64,000 nt of DNA, from contig NZ_JALGQH010000020.1 of assembly GCF_022810305.1 (NCBI RefSeq), forward strand, positions 47,758 to 111,757, given 5' to 3'. Below, in pieces: positions 18,114-28,600 of the stretch. The translations under genes and the position numbers were made by a program. Every line of letters begins with the position of its first letter. Position 1 is the first letter of the stretch. The stretch comes from Rhodococcus sp. ARC_M6. GTDB taxonomy: Bacteria > Actinomycetota > Actinomycetes > Mycobacteriales > Mycobacteriaceae. The notes beneath the pieces were generated by a model, which saw nothing but the letters and a program-made list of their open reading frames with translations, was not told the DNA's origin and ran no database searches.

Positions 18114-18713
18114 ATGTCGCGCGCGATTCACGTATTTCGCACCCCTGATCGTTTTGTCGCAGGGACTGTGGGCGAGCCCGGTGACAGGTCGTTCTATCTC
18201 CAAGCTGTGCATGATGCACGCGTGGTGAGCGTGTTGCTCGAGAAACAACAAGTGCAGGTCCTTGCCGACCGCATGGGTTTGCTTCTCGAGGAAGTGCACC
18301 GACGTTTCGGCACGGACGTTCCGCCTGCAGCCGGCGATATCACCGACCTCAGCCCACTCGTCACTCCTCTCGACGCCGAATTTCGAGTCGGCACGATGGG
18401 ATTGGGCTGGGATGCCGACGCCGGCGCCGTCGTAGTGGAACTTCTCGCGGTCAGTGAAACCGAGTTCGACGAGTCGGTAGTTCTCGATGATTCCGACGAC
18501 GGTCCCGACGCGGTGCGCGTGTTCCTGACCCCGGAGCAGGCGCGTGAGTTCTCGCTACGTTCGGAGCGTGTGATCGCAGCCGGCCGGGCACCGTGTCCGC
18601 TGTGCGGTGAACCTTTGGCTCCCGAGGGTCATATCTGTATCCGCACCAACGGCTATCGTCGCGGTGAGTCCTTCGGATTCGCGATCGACGACGCAGATTC
18701 CGACGAGGACTGA
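18114..18713 (+). CDS. DUF3090 family protein with C-terminal zinc ribbon
   Basis: 199 residues from the ATG at 18114, preceded by GAGGAGG. Family signatures are MSRAIHVFRTPDRFVAGTVGEPGDRSFYLQA at the start (seen in parts) and the closing CPLCGEPLAPEGHICIRTNGYRR, two CxxC-like sites that would bind zinc. Function unknown. The next gene (SCO1664-like) starts 4 nt after the stop, matching the Rv2134c-Rv2133c pair, so the two products probably work together. Confidence 0.92.
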   Translation: MSRAIHVFRTPDRFVAGTVGEPGDRSFYLQAVHDARVVSVLLEKQQVQVLADRMGLLLEEVHRRFGTDVPPAAGDITDLSPLVTPLDAEFRVGTMGLGWDADAGAVVVELLAVSETEFDESVVLDDSDDGPDAVRVFLTPEQAREFSLRSERVIAAGRAPCPLCGEPLAPEGHICIRTNGYRRGESFGFAIDDADSDED

Positions 18714-18717
18714 GACA

Positions 18718-19524
18718 GTGTCCGACGTGACTGAACCCGACGTCTTACTGGGCGGTGACCTGACGGTCATCGGGCAGATCACGACAGCGAGTAACGCGAC
18801 CCTGGTCTGCGACTCGATTCTCGGCGAGCAATCGATGAGGGTCGTGTACAAGCCGGTTCGCGGTGAGCGTCCGCTGTGGGATTTCCCCGACGGCACCCTG
18901 GCGGGCCGAGAGGTCGCGTCGTATCGAGTGTCGGAAACGTTGGGGTGGGGCGTGATTCCGCGAACTGTGTTGCGGGACGGTCCTTTCGGTCCGGGAATGG
19001 TCCAGCGCTGGGTGGACACGGTCGATCGTGTTTCGGATGGGAGCAACGAACCCGAGATCGTCGATCTGTGCAGTCCGGGCAATGTCCCGCCGGGATGGTT
19101 CGAGGTTCTTCAAGCGTTCGATTCCGAAGGGGAGCCTGTCTCGCTCATTCATGCTGACGATCCGCGCCTTCAACGGATGGCGGTTCTCGACGTGCTGATC
19201 AACAATGCGGACCGCAAGGGCGGTCACGCACTCGAGGGCGTCGACGGTTCCGTCTACGGAGTCGATCACGGCATCTGCCTGCACACGGACAACAAGTTGC
19301 GAACCGTGTTGTGGGGCTGGGCCGGGCGTACGGTGCCAGGCCCGTTGCTCGCGGACGTTGCTGACTTTGCCGCTTCTGTCGACGGCAGTTTCGGTGACGA
19401 ACTGTCCGACCTGATCACCGATTCCGAAATCGCCGCACTTGCGGGACGGGCACGAAATATGGTCGAGATGGCCGTCATGCCGGTCCCGAACGGACATCGC
19501 ACAATTCCGTGGCCGCCGTTCTAG
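18718..19524 (+). CDS. SCO1664 family protein (PI3/4-kinase-like fold)
   Basis: 268 residues from a GTG at 18718. The segment MRVVYKPVRGERPLWDFP resembles a kinase nucleotide-binding Lys strand. RMAVLDVLINNADRKGGHAL followed by VYGVDHGICLH resembles the catalytic and metal-binding loops (NNxDRxxxH, then VDHG) of the HipA/PI3K-4K-like atypical kinases. Substrate unknown; the fixed pairing with DUF3090 suggests a shared pathway. Convergent with the MarR gene 10 nt away. Confidence 0.88.
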   Translation: MSDVTEPDVLLGGDLTVIGQITTASNATLVCDSILGEQSMRVVYKPVRGERPLWDFPDGTLAGREVASYRVSETLGWGVIPRTVLRDGPFGPGMVQRWVDTVDRVSDGSNEPEIVDLCSPGNVPPGWFEVLQAFDSEGEPVSLIHADDPRLQRMAVLDVLINNADRKGGHALEGVDGSVYGVDHGICLHTDNKLRTVLWGWAGRTVPGPLLADVADFAASVDGSFGDELSDLITDSEIAALAGRARNMVEMAVMPVPNGHRTIPWPPF

Positions 19525-19534
19525 CTGCCGGCCT

Positions 19535-19978
19535 TTAGCCGTCGGTCGAGTGCGGATTTAGTGCCGGTGACCGGACGAGGCGCAACAGTTGCTCACGTAA
19601 CGCGCTGACATCTCCGACGCCGACCGTCAGTGCCGCGTCCTCCTTCTCGAGAACGAGCAGGCGTTGATACGTGATCAGTCCGGATTCGGTGACCGTGATC
19701 AGTCGACGGCGTTCGTCCCGTGGGTCGGTGCCGCGAGTGACGAAGCCGGCCCGCTCGAGTCGATCGATGGTGCGACTCATCGTCTGGTCGGTGACGCGTG
19801 ACTTCTTGGCGATGTCTCGCTGAGACATCGGCGCTTGCGCAATGGAGTGCAACACGATGAGTCCGGCATGCGTCATGTCCTGACTGCGCAAGACCTTTTC
19901 CCACGAGTGTTCCAGCAGCCGAGCGGCGGTCGACAGTAGTCGGCCTGTCGGCCAGGTTTCCAACCCGTCGTCACTCAC
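19535..19978 (-). CDS. MarR-family transcriptional regulator
   Basis: About 147 residues. The GTG at 19978 is preferred because GGAAGGG lies about 10 nt upstream; an earlier in-frame GTG at 19993 is possible. Winged helix: HSIAQAPMSQRDIAKKSRVTDQTMSRTIDRLERAGFVTRGTDPRDERRRLI in parts, with the characteristic DxRxRR wing. It is divergent from an MMPL exporter and shares one palindromic promoter region with it, so it is most likely the local repressor. Confidence 0.9.
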   Translation of the reverse strand: MSDDGLETWPTGRLLSTAARLLEHSWEKVLRSQDMTHAGLIVLHSIAQAPMSQRDIAKKSRVTDQTMSRTIDRLERAGFVTRGTDPRDERRRLITVTESGLITYQRLLVLEKEDAALTVGVGDVSALREQLLRLVRSPALNPHSTDG

Positions 19979-19999
19979 TTCTTGCCCTTCCACTTGCTA

Positions 20000-20019
20000 T
20001 TGTTCAGCTCGCTGAACAA
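20000..20019. promoter_or_regulatory. MarR operator: perfect 8-bp-arm palindrome
   Basis: TTGTTCAG-CTCG-CTGAACAA lies in the short divergent region between marR and the MMPL transporter. Size and symmetry are typical for a MarR dimer, so one site could control both promoters. Confidence 0.75.
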
Positions 20020-20062
20020 AATAGGAGTCGCACCCGTCAATCTGCCGAGCTCTGGAGACACA

Positions 20063-22192
20063 GTGAGCACAACAGTCAATACGCGTCGTCGCCTGAGATG
20101 GATTGTGCCAGCCCTGCTGGTAATCGGCTGGTTGGCTATTGGAGGCTTCGGCGGACCATTTGCCGGAAAGCTCAGCACGGTGCAGCAGAACGACAATACG
20201 TCGTTCCTTCCGGCTTCGGCCGAAGCGACCGAAGTGGCGAAACTTCAGGAAGGTTTCACCGACACACGCTTCGTGCCGGCGATCATCGTCGCCGAGAGAG
20301 AAGGCGGCATCGAGCCCGGTGATTCCGCCTTCTTGACGGCAACAGTCGACGACTTCGTGGGCACCGAAGGGTTCGGTGATGCGAGTTCGCCCGCGATACC
20401 GTCTGCTGACGGGCAGGCACTACAGCTGTTCCTCCCGATCGACAGCACTGTCGAGGTCAAGACATCGGTCAAGGACCTGCGTGCCGCACTGGAATCTGCG
20501 CCGGACGGGTTGACGGTGTTCGTGACCGGACCGGCCGGTCAGGTCGCCGACCTCTCAGCCGCTTTTGCCGGCATCGACGGTCTCCTTCTGCTGGTTGCCG
20601 GTTCGGTCGTGATTCTGATTCTGATCGTGGTGTATCGCAGCCCGATCCTGCCGTTCGTTGTCATCTTCTCGGCGATCTTCGCTCTCGGGTTGTCCAGCTT
20701 GCTCGTCTATCTGCTGGCCGATGCCGATGTGATCGCTCTCAACGGTCAGAGTCAAGGCATCCTCTTCATTCTCGTCTTCGGAGCCGCGACGGACTACGCG
20801 TTGCTGTTGGTCTCGCGGTATCGCGAGGAACTGCGGATCGAGAAAGACAAATACGCCGCGATGTGGGTCGCGTGGCGTGCCACGCTGGAACCCGTCGCAG
20901 CGTCCGCGGGCACGGTCATCGCCGGCGTTCTGTGCCTGCTCCTCTCGGATCTGAACTCCAATCGCGGCCTCGGACCCGTCGCGGCAATCGGCATCGCTGC
21001 GTCGTTCCTCGCGTCGATGACTTTCCTGCCCGCGGTTCTGGTGCTTTTCGGTCGGTCAGCGTACTGGCCGACCATGCCGAAGTTCGATGTCGATGCCGCA
21101 CACCACGACGAGGCGAAGGATCACCGATTCTGGGCTGCACTGGCGGCTCGTATCGGGCGGCATCCGCGACGCTTCTGGGTTTCGTCGACACTGGTGTTGG
21201 TTATCTTTGCGCTGATGATGCCCCAGTTCAAAGCCAACGGAGTGGCGTCGTCGGACGTTTTTCTACTCGACGTCGATTCTGTTGCGGGCCAGGAGATTCT
21301 CGGAGACCACTTCGATGCCGGCTCGGGTTCACCGGCGATCGTCATCGCCAACGCGGATTCCCTGGACGAGGCTTTGTCCGCAAGTCGCGTTGACGGCGTG
21401 AGCGATGTCTCCGTCGTTCAGAAGGCGGGAGTGCCTCTCGTTGTCGACGGCCGAGTCTCCCTGGAGGCCACGTTGACAGATGCGGCTGACTCCATCGAGG
21501 CTGAAAACACGATTGTGCGACTTCGTGATTCAGTTCACGGTGTCGAAGGCGCCGACGCCCTGGTGGGCGGTGTCACCGCTACCGATCTGGATACCAAAAC
21601 CACATCCACGCGCGACCGCACCGTGATCATTCCCGTGGTTATTTTTGTTGTCTTCGTGATCCTCGCGCTTCTACTCCGGTCATTGCTGGCACCGTTGTTG
21701 TTGATGGGGACAGTGGTGCTCTCGTTTGCTGCGACACTGGGAATTTCGTCACTCGTGTTCGATCACATCTTCGGCTTCCCCGGGGCCGACCCGGTGGTCC
21801 CACTGTTCGCTTTCGTGTTCTTGGTAGCACTAGGTATTGACTACAACATCTTTCTGATGACCCGAGTCCGCGAGGAAGCCCTCCAAATCGGGACCAGGGC
21901 CGGTACGCTGCGTGGCCTGACGGTGACCGGTGGAGTGATTACCTCCGCCGGAGTTGTTCTGGCAGCAACATTCTCGGCGTTGGCCGTGATTCCACTGTTA
22001 TTCCTCGCACAACTCGCATTCATCGTGGCGTTCGGTGTGCTCCTCGATGCCTTGATCGTTCGATCCTTGCTGGTCCCGGCGCTGACCTACGACATCGGTC
22101 AGAAGATCTGGTGGCCGAGCAAGCTAGCGTCGATGCCCGAACCGACACCCGATCAGCCAGCACCTTCCGAGCGCTCGACGAGTCTCCACTAG
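20063..22192 (+). CDS. MMPL-family (RND-type) membrane transporter
   Basis: 709 residues from a GTG at 20063 with GGAGA upstream. Layout: one N-terminal helix, an extracytoplasmic loop of about 150 residues, five helices from about 180, a cytoplasmic linker, a further helix and second exported loop at about 385-530, then five helices. RND proton-relay-like acidic residues occur in [19 protein letters not shown] and the repeat [19 protein letters not shown], the paired (G)xDYxxF motifs. Probably exports a lipid or drug. Under the divergent MarR regulator. Confidence 0.93.
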   Translation: MSTTVNTRRRLRWIVPALLVIGWLAIGGFGGPFAGKLSTVQQNDNTSFLPASAEATEVAKLQEGFTDTRFVPAIIVAEREGGIEPGDSAFLTATVDDFVGTEGFGDASSPAIPSADGQALQLFLPIDSTVEVKTSVKDLRAALESAPDGLTVFVTGPAGQVADLSAAFAGIDGLLLLVAGSVVILILIVVYRSPILPFVVIFSAIFALGLSSLLVYLLADADVIALNGQSQGILFILVFGAATDYALLLVSRYREELRIEKDKYAAMWVAWRATLEPVAASAGTVIAGVLCLLLSDLNSNRGLGPVAAIGIAASFLASMTFLPAVLVLFGRSAYWPTMPKFDVDAAHHDEAKDHRFWAALAARIGRHPRRFWVSSTLVLVIFALMMPQFKANGVASSDVFLLDVDSVAGQEILGDHFDAGSGSPAIVIANADSLDEALSASRVDGVSDVSVVQKAGVPLVVDGRVSLEATLTDAADSIEAENTIVRLRDSVHGVEGADALVGGVTATDLDTKTTSTRDRTVIIPVVIFVVFVILALLLRSLLAPLLLMGTVVLSFAATLGISSLVFDHIFGFPGADPVVPLFAFVFLVALGIDYNIFLMTRVREEALQIGTRAGTLRGLTVTGGVITSAGVVLAATFSALAVIPLLFLAQLAFIVAFGVLLDALIVRSLLVPALTYDIGQKIWWPSKLASMPEPTPDQPAPSERSTSLH

Positions 22193-22202
22193 GCTCGGCA
22201 GC

Positions 22203-23444
22203 ATGCAGTCTTGGTCCGATACAGCACTCCCGTCCGTTCCCGGCCAGGGGCCGCCATTGCGGCTGTACGACACAGCCGACCGTCAGGTTCGCCCCGTCGC
22301 CCCGGGGAAGACGGCAACAATGTACGTCTGCGGAATCACCCCGTACGACGCCACTCACCTTGGCCACGCGGCCACCTATCTCACGTTCGACCTTGTGAAT
22401 CGCCTGTGGCGCGATGCCGGTCACGATGTCCACTATGTCCAGAACGTGACTGACGTGGACGATCCGCTCTTCGAGCGAGCAAACCGCGACGGCGAGGACT
22501 GGATAGTTCTCGGAATGCGTGAGACGGCGCTCTTCCGTGAGGACATGGAAGCACTGAGAGTCCTTCCACCCCGGGACTACATCGGTGCTGTCGAATCGAT
22601 CAACGAAGTAGTCGAGTTGGTGGAGAAGTTCGTAGCGGCCGGGGCCGCTTACGTCGTTGACGATGCAGAGTTCCCGGACGTGTACTTCCGTGCCGATGCA
22701 ACCGAGCAATTCGGTTACGAATCCGGCTACGACCGCGCCACGATGGAGAAGTTCTTCGCCGAGCGCGGCGGCGATCCGGACCGAGTCGGCAAACGTAATC
22801 CTCTCGACGCGTTGGTGTGGCGCGCCGTGCGACCGGGAGAGCCCTCCTGGCCGTCACCGTTCGGTCCAGGCCGACCTGGTTGGCACATCGAGTGTGCCGC
22901 AATCGCACTCAACCGCATCGGGTCCGGCTTCGACGTTCAGGGCGGTGGAAGCGATCTGATCTTCCCGCACCACGAGTTTTCAGCCGCTCACGCCGAATGC
23001 GCCACGGGTGATCGACGTTTCGCCCGCCACTACGTCCACACCGGCATGATCGGTTTGGACGGTGAAAAGATGTCGAAGAGTCGCGGAAACCTGGTCTTCG
23101 TGTCCAAGTTGCGCGGCAGCGGGGTCGATCCGGCAGCAATTCGCCTCGGCCTGCTGTCCGGGCACTACCGCCAGGATCGGGCCTGGACGGATCAGGTTCT
23201 GACCGATGCGCAGGCGCGCCTGAAGCTGTGGCGCGACGCTGCGGCACTCACCTCGGCTCAGCCCGTCACCGATACGGTTGCCCGCTTGCGCCAGCATCTC
23301 GCCGACGATCTCGACACTCCCAAAGCATTGGACGCACTGGATGGGTGGGCTCGTCGCGCCATCGAAGGCGACGGCTCCGATACGCAGGCTCCGGCCAAGT
23401 TCGCAGACGCGGTAGACGCTCTGTTGGGAGTTTCCGTCCGCTGA
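22203..23444 (+). CDS. mshC: Cysteine-1-D-myo-inosityl 2-amino-2-deoxy-alpha-D-glucopyranoside ligase
   Basis: 413 residues. ATP-dependent ligation of cysteine to GlcN-Ins, the third step of mycothiol synthesis. It is a cysteinyl-tRNA-synthetase paralogue: [19 protein letters not shown] near residue 40 carries the zinc Cys and the HIGH-like motif, [12 protein letters not shown] follows, [10 protein letters not shown] has a second zinc ligand, and KMSKSRGN is the KMSKS loop near residue 287. It lacks the long anticodon-binding domain of CysRS, as expected. Starts 10 nt after the MMPL gene. Confidence 0.97.
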   Translation: MQSWSDTALPSVPGQGPPLRLYDTADRQVRPVAPGKTATMYVCGITPYDATHLGHAATYLTFDLVNRLWRDAGHDVHYVQNVTDVDDPLFERANRDGEDWIVLGMRETALFREDMEALRVLPPRDYIGAVESINEVVELVEKFVAAGAAYVVDDAEFPDVYFRADATEQFGYESGYDRATMEKFFAERGGDPDRVGKRNPLDALVWRAVRPGEPSWPSPFGPGRPGWHIECAAIALNRIGSGFDVQGGGSDLIFPHHEFSAAHAECATGDRRFARHYVHTGMIGLDGEKMSKSRGNLVFVSKLRGSGVDPAAIRLGLLSGHYRQDRAWTDQVLTDAQARLKLWRDAAALTSAQPVTDTVARLRQHLADDLDTPKALDALDGWARRAIEGDGSDTQAPAKFADAVDALLGVSVR

Positions 23445-23457
23445 TTTCTCAGTCTGG

Positions 23458-23489
23458 AAGGGGTGCGACTTGTGTCGCACCCCTTTTTT
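23458..23489 (+). terminator. Terminator after mshC
   Basis: A 12-bp hairpin, aaggggtgcgac-ttgt-gtcgcacccctt, is followed by TTTT. Confidence 0.85.
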
Positions 23490-23741
23490 GTGCCGTTTTT
23501 TGGCCTGAACTCACATTTGCTGATGTGAGGAGAAGGATTTGCTGGAAAGTGCCAAGATGATTCTTCGGTCATACCTGACAGTTCGGTCAACTCAACTTTG
23601 TTGTTCTGTTGTCAACTGACCTCGAGTGTGGACGTCGGCGAACTGCCGCCTGGACCTACCGCGGCGGCAACAGCCGGCACGGTAGGTCCTCTGGTGCACG
23701 GGTATTCCCGATGTGTCAGTCAACGCTCAACCTCGACCGTT

Positions 23742-24440
23742 TCAGGCCAGGTCGGCGACGATTCGCTCCGCGAGCGGCTTGGATGACGCGGGATTCTGGC
23801 CGGTGTACAGCTTCCGATCCACCACGATGTAGGGCGACCACGCTTCGGCATTCGCGAACTTGCCACCCTGCTCGCGCAGTCGAGTTTCGAGCAGCCAGGG
23901 AGCCTTGTCCGCCAAACCCGCCTGTGTCTCCTCTTCATTGGTGAACGAGGTCAGCTGATAGCCGTCGAACAACCAACTTCCATCGGATTTGCGGGCGGGC
24001 AGCAGCGCTGCTCCCGCATGGCAGACAGCGGAGACAACCTTTCCGGCGTCCAAGAACTCCACCAATAGCTCGCCGAAAGATGTGGACACCGCAAGATCCT
24101 CCATCGGCCCATGCCCACCGGGAACAAAGACCAAGTCGTAGTCCTCGGCGTCTACACCTTCCAAGACCTCCGGAGAGTCGAGGGCTGGCTGCAGGTCGGA
24201 GATGTACTTGCGCATTCGGTCAGCACCCGCTTGCCCGCCATTGACCTCGGGCGCAAGACTTCCCTCATCCACAGTAGGGACCTTGCCTCCAGGTGTTGCG
24301 ATCACGATGTCGTAACCGGCGTCGACGAACACTCGATGAGACTCGACCAGCTCCTCGGCCCAGTATCCGGTCGGATGAGCCGTCCCGTCGTTCAGTGTCC
24401 AGTGATCTGCAGAGGTGACGGCAAACAACAGCTTTGTCAT
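23742..24440 (-). CDS. DJ-1/PfpI-family protein (type 1 glutamine amidotransferase-like)
   Basis: 232 residues. The nucleophile elbow AVCHAGAALL holds the catalytic Cys; the acidic residue lies in the FVPGGHGPMEDL stretch. The length and the DGTAHPTGYWAEELVESHRV opening place it with Hsp31-like glyoxalase III/deglycase proteins. A likely role is glutathione-independent detoxification of methylglyoxal in the cytosol. No clear operon partner; the next gene upstream on this strand is the DsbA-fold protein 190 nt away. Confidence 0.88.
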   Translation of the reverse strand: MTKLLFAVTSADHWTLNDGTAHPTGYWAEELVESHRVFVDAGYDIVIATPGGKVPTVDEGSLAPEVNGGQAGADRMRKYISDLQPALDSPEVLEGVDAEDYDLVFVPGGHGPMEDLAVSTSFGELLVEFLDAGKVVSAVCHAGAALLPARKSDGSWLFDGYQLTSFTNEEETQAGLADKAPWLLETRLREQGGKFANAEAWSPYIVVDRKLYTGQNPASSKPLAERIVADLA

Positions 24441-24630
24441 CGCACAACCTTTCGTCGGAGAGAAGAACCATTCGGTGCAACACGCTCAAAACGAGAGAAT
24501 TCCGAATCGCGTACTTTCGGTGTGATTCCGCACAATCGGTCGATCGTCGAGGATTTGGGAATTGCAACGACGCGTGGCGCTCAGGCGCAGCACAGCGATT
24601 CACTGTGCAGTCGGAGGTGGTTGTGGTCGG

Positions 24631-25335
24631 TTATTTCCCGTCGTGCTCGACGAGTTGGTCGAGTTCGATGACTTGGCCGCGATTGATACTGACCCAGTCT
24701 CGTCCCCGCAAGTAGGGCCGCAGGCTTTCCCCGATCAAGGTGGCATCGGCGCTGGTTTTGGGGCGTTGCAATTCGTAGACGTGCGGCAGCGCGGCCATTC
24801 CGCTCACGACTTGCCACAGTGTCAATGCCTCCGCTCCGGTGGGCGGATCGACGAGTACCGGGCCGAACAGGCACTGCTCTCCGGGGAAGAACAATGTCGG
24901 AACACCGAACCCGCCTGCGTCGACGACCCGCTGGTGATCGGCCCGGATCTCGTCGTGGGTGGTCGGATCCGCCAGGGCCTGGTCGAACAGTGTGTCCTCG
25001 ACGCCGAGCCCCTCGAGGAGTCGGCGCGCGGTCTCGGGTAGATGCGGGGTCCCGCCGCGCTCATGTAGTTCGGCACCGACCGCCGCGTACCAGTCGTCGA
25101 GCAAGACCATGTCTCGGCGGCGCAGTGCCACGCCGATACGCATCAGAGACCAGCCGTAGGACCAATCGCGTTCCCACGCATGCTTTTTGCCTTCGCGTCG
25201 GTTGATCTCCTCCAGGCTGAAGAAGCGCCAGTTCACCGTCAGTCGGAGTTGATCACGTACATCGCGCATCCAGATCGAGGTTTGGTAGGCGAATGGGCAC
25301 AGAGGATCGAAATGGAAGTCGACGGTGGTCGTCAT
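24631..25335 (-). CDS. DsbA-family / mycothiol-dependent nitroreductase-like (Rv2466c-like) protein with monothiol site
   Basis: 234 residues with a thioredoxin fold and helical insert. The active site reads DPLCPFAY, i.e. CPFA instead of the CPWC of Rv2466c, so the resolving Cys is absent. Only one other Cys occurs (FPGEQCLFG, near the cis-Pro region [10 protein letters not shown]). The rest ([29 protein letters not shown]) matches the family. Probably a mycothiol-linked reductase or transferase. The ATG at 25335 overlaps the stop of a short upstream frame (ATGA). Confidence 0.82.
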   Translation of the reverse strand: MTTTVDFHFDPLCPFAYQTSIWMRDVRDQLRLTVNWRFFSLEEINRREGKKHAWERDWSYGWSLMRIGVALRRRDMVLLDDWYAAVGAELHERGGTPHLPETARRLLEGLGVEDTLFDQALADPTTHDEIRADHQRVVDAGGFGVPTLFFPGEQCLFGPVLVDPPTGAEALTLWQVVSGMAALPHVYELQRPKTSADATLIGESLRPYLRGRDWVSINRGQVIELDQLVEHDGK

Positions 25336-25442
25336 GGGGCGAGCGATTCGACGAGATGCCGAGGGAGTACGTCCGCGAGGCCCACGACGATATCGGTCAC
25401 CGAACCGATGATGCGGTCGCGTGAGGTCACTTCTCGGCGCAT
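25332..25442 (-). CDS. Possible small coupled ORF (36 aa), unknown
   Basis: Starts [20 protein letters not shown] and ends on a TGA that overlaps the next ATG. A GAGGT lies immediately upstream of the start, close for a ribosome-binding site. No motif recognised; it could be a leader peptide that couples translation, or the frame may be fortuitous. Confidence 0.3.
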   Translation of the reverse strand: MRREVTSRDRIIGSVTDIVVGLADVLPRHLVESLAP

Positions 25443-25633
25443 ACCTCGACGGTAGCGAGCCTCGACCGACCGGTCAACCGCGTGCTCGGTTGGTCGAGAA
25501 GCTGAGCGCGACATCGAAATCCAGGCAGTGGCAGCAGAGACGGGACGACCCGGCGGGAAACTGTTTTGTCTTGAACGGTTTCTTGCCCACCGGGTCTCGG
25601 CCCTAATTCTCAATCGTGACGGTCATCGGAACA

Positions 25634-28600
25634 TCACAGTGCGTTCTCGGCGTAGTCGAGCGCACCCTCGGCCGGTGCCGGGACGCGTCGCCGCAGCGGA
25701 GAACCGAGTGCGCGTGCCAGATCCGTTCCGTCGTGCTCGGCCAGTAGCTCACCGTTCGACCAGACCAGCAGCGCCGCACTGACAGCCTGCTCGGATGTCG
25801 AATGTGCCAGATCGTAATGCGCGCAACCTGGTACGTCGGCGTAGGTGATCCACAGGTCGTAGCCAGTCATGAAGAGGTCCAAATCGAATTGGACGCTCAA
25901 TCCCAGCAGTTCGCTCCGGCCGTTGTCGTCGACGCCGGCGAATGCCTCGTCGAGGGCAAGTAGTCGCGGTGCATGCGGATCTGCCGAATCGAGCATGACG
26001 TGCGCAGCGGCAAATAGCGGAAGGTGCAGTGACACCGACTGTTCGCCACCGGATAGCGCGCTGTGCCGCGCGACGGTAAGGCGGTCTTCCTTTCCTTCAC
26101 CGCTGATAAGTGTGAAGGAGAAGAACCGCCACTGCCGGTAGTCGAGGGCGGAGGAGAGGATCTCCGGGTAGGACCGCTCGGGATGGGCAGCGCGGGCCGT
26201 GCGGATTTGCGTCGCGAAATGTGCTCGGAGCGTCGCCAATTCGTCGACCCCCAGCGCCGACGCATCCCGATCCAGAAGTTTGGAGATGGCGCGGGAGCTG
26301 TCGTCGAGGTTGTCGGCGAGAACCCAGTGGACACCGATGGTATTGCCGGAGGACATGTGACGCTCACGCATCTCGGTGCCCATTCGAGCGATCAGGATGC
26401 GAGCATCGACGGTGCGCTCGTGGATCTGCTGCGCCAATCCGGTAAGCAGCGCGTCTTCGAGAATGCGACGCTCGGATTCCGTGAGCAGTTGCTCCTGGTC
26501 TCCGCGGGCATCGTGGATTCGGGTCGCGAACTCGCCGATGGACGAGTATCCCTGCTCGTCCTGAACGCGTACGACGGTGAGTCCGTCGGGTGCATCCCAC
26601 TGGAGTCGGTAATCCTGTCCCGCGGCGGCGAGTTGGGCATCGAATTCCTGCAATGCCGACGTCAGGGCAGTGCGGGTGGCCTTGCGAGCGCCGTCCGTGA
26701 CGCGGACAGCCGACGTGGCTGCATCGAGAGCCCGGTACAGCTTGTCCACGTCTTCGGGCAGGACCGGCGGGTGGGTGGCGTCGTCGGTACGGTCCTCGTT
26801 CTGGATTCGATAGACCAGTTGATCGGGGCTCATCCAGGCGGCTGAACTGGCCGGCCAACTCAGGTGTTCCGTGATCCCTAAGAGATCCAGCAGGTCAGCT
26901 CGAGCATAAGGCGCGAGTCGTTCTGCGTCGCTGCGTGTTTCGGTCAGTGTGTGGCGCAGGGTTTCGACGGCTGTGTTGTAAGCGCCTTCGGCGGTACCGA
27001 TCTGGAGAACCGCTGCGTCGTAGGCCTTGCGTGCTGTGCGCTGTTCGACCTTGCACTCCTCGATCTTCGCCCGTGCCTTGGCGAGGTCGAGGTCGATCTG
27101 CTCGGCACTGGAACCGAGTGTGTCGCGCAGTGTCTCGAGACGTTGAACCTGCCCGAGCAGACTCTCTTCCGCGATTGCGGCTTCCTCGGCGAATTCTTCG
27201 GCATTGGCGCGTGATTCGTCGAGACGATCACTCGATTCGCGTTCGAGTTCCACCTCTTTGGCATGTTCGCGTCGGCATCGCAATGCCAACTCGCCCTGCT
27301 TTTCGAAGTGGCGAATTGCCGCTGCCAAGGAATCCAGCTCGCGGGCAAGGTGCGGAGTTCGATGCGCCACCGCTGTCGCCCGGAGTTGCTTCTCCTTGGC
27401 GGCCAGATCGGCAATAGCCGTGTCGAGTTCACGTTGCGCGGTTTCGGTGGCGTCCGACCGAGAGCGCAAGGCGCCGGCCGATTCCGCGACGGATTTGAGT
27501 GCCCGCAGGATGGACCCGGTTTTGGGGAGTTCTTTTGCCGCCAGGGTGATCTGAGACAACTGCTGGTTGGTCTGTGTGACCAGTGCCTTGGCAGCGTCGA
27601 CGGCGGCAGCCAACTCGTCGAGGGCTGCGTCGATCTCGGTGATCCGCGCGGCGCGACGACGCGCTCGCGCCGTGGTGCCGATGTACTCTGCGTCGGATTT
27701 GACGTGGCGTCCGCGAACTACGCCCTGCCAGAACCGGCCGTCGACTCCGATTGCGACGGACGCCGCGGCCTCGTCGGCGGATTCGACCAGGCTGATGGAC
27801 TCGAGAATTGCCTGGACCTGCGCGTCGGAAACCTCGGCATTGCCTTCAACTTCGAGTACGTCGGCGAGTGTGCGGCCCTTGGGGCGTGCCTTCACCGCAA
27901 GTGCGGTGAGGAACTGTTCACTGACAAATTCGGGGAACTTGTCGTCGGGGCTGACCCAGCCGTCCAGCACGTTGGCTGCCTGCAGCGCGGATTCGATTCC
28001 GGTAGCGACCTCGGGCGAGACGGAATCAGTGAAGCGCACGAGGCGCCAGAACGGTGCGCCGGGCAATTCTTTTCGGCTGTCGGTGCGTGCGTGGAACGTG
28101 GGTGGAGCATCGTCGTGTTCCGCCGAGACTGCTTTGCGTTCGGTTTTCAGGGTCGTGACGGCAGCCTTCGAAGCCGCGATTTCTGCTTCCGCTTCGCGTC
28201 GACGCTCCCGCAGCGTTTCGGTTCCGGCCTCGATGTTTTCGGCAAGTACGGCGGCCAACGTCGGGGCGTCCTCGTCTCCCACCTCGGCCAGTGCTGCGTC
28301 GAGAGCGTCGAACAGGGAGGTACCAGCGCCGACGGCTTCGAGTAGCACGGAATGCTGCGTCCACCAGGAGCGGAGGCCGGCGGCGCATTCGCTGCGCGCA
28401 AGTTCCACTGCTGCTTCGCCTTCGAGCACAGCGGCTTTGGCGGATTCGAGCAGTTCCTGACCGCGGCGCGACGAGTTCTCGGCACGTGTCCGCTCGGTGG
28501 CAGCCTTCTCGACGGTTGCGAGAGCGGCGCGTACGACGCGAACGTCACCGTCGCGTTCTTCGGCATGACCCCGCACCGCGGTGGTGATCTGATCGGTCCG

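Noticed and set aside
25332..25633. Remnant of JetD downstream of JetC
   Set aside because: Translations of all frames between JetC and the DsbA-fold gene show no Toprim or DUF2399 motif; the 36-aa frame does not resemble the JetD C-terminus.
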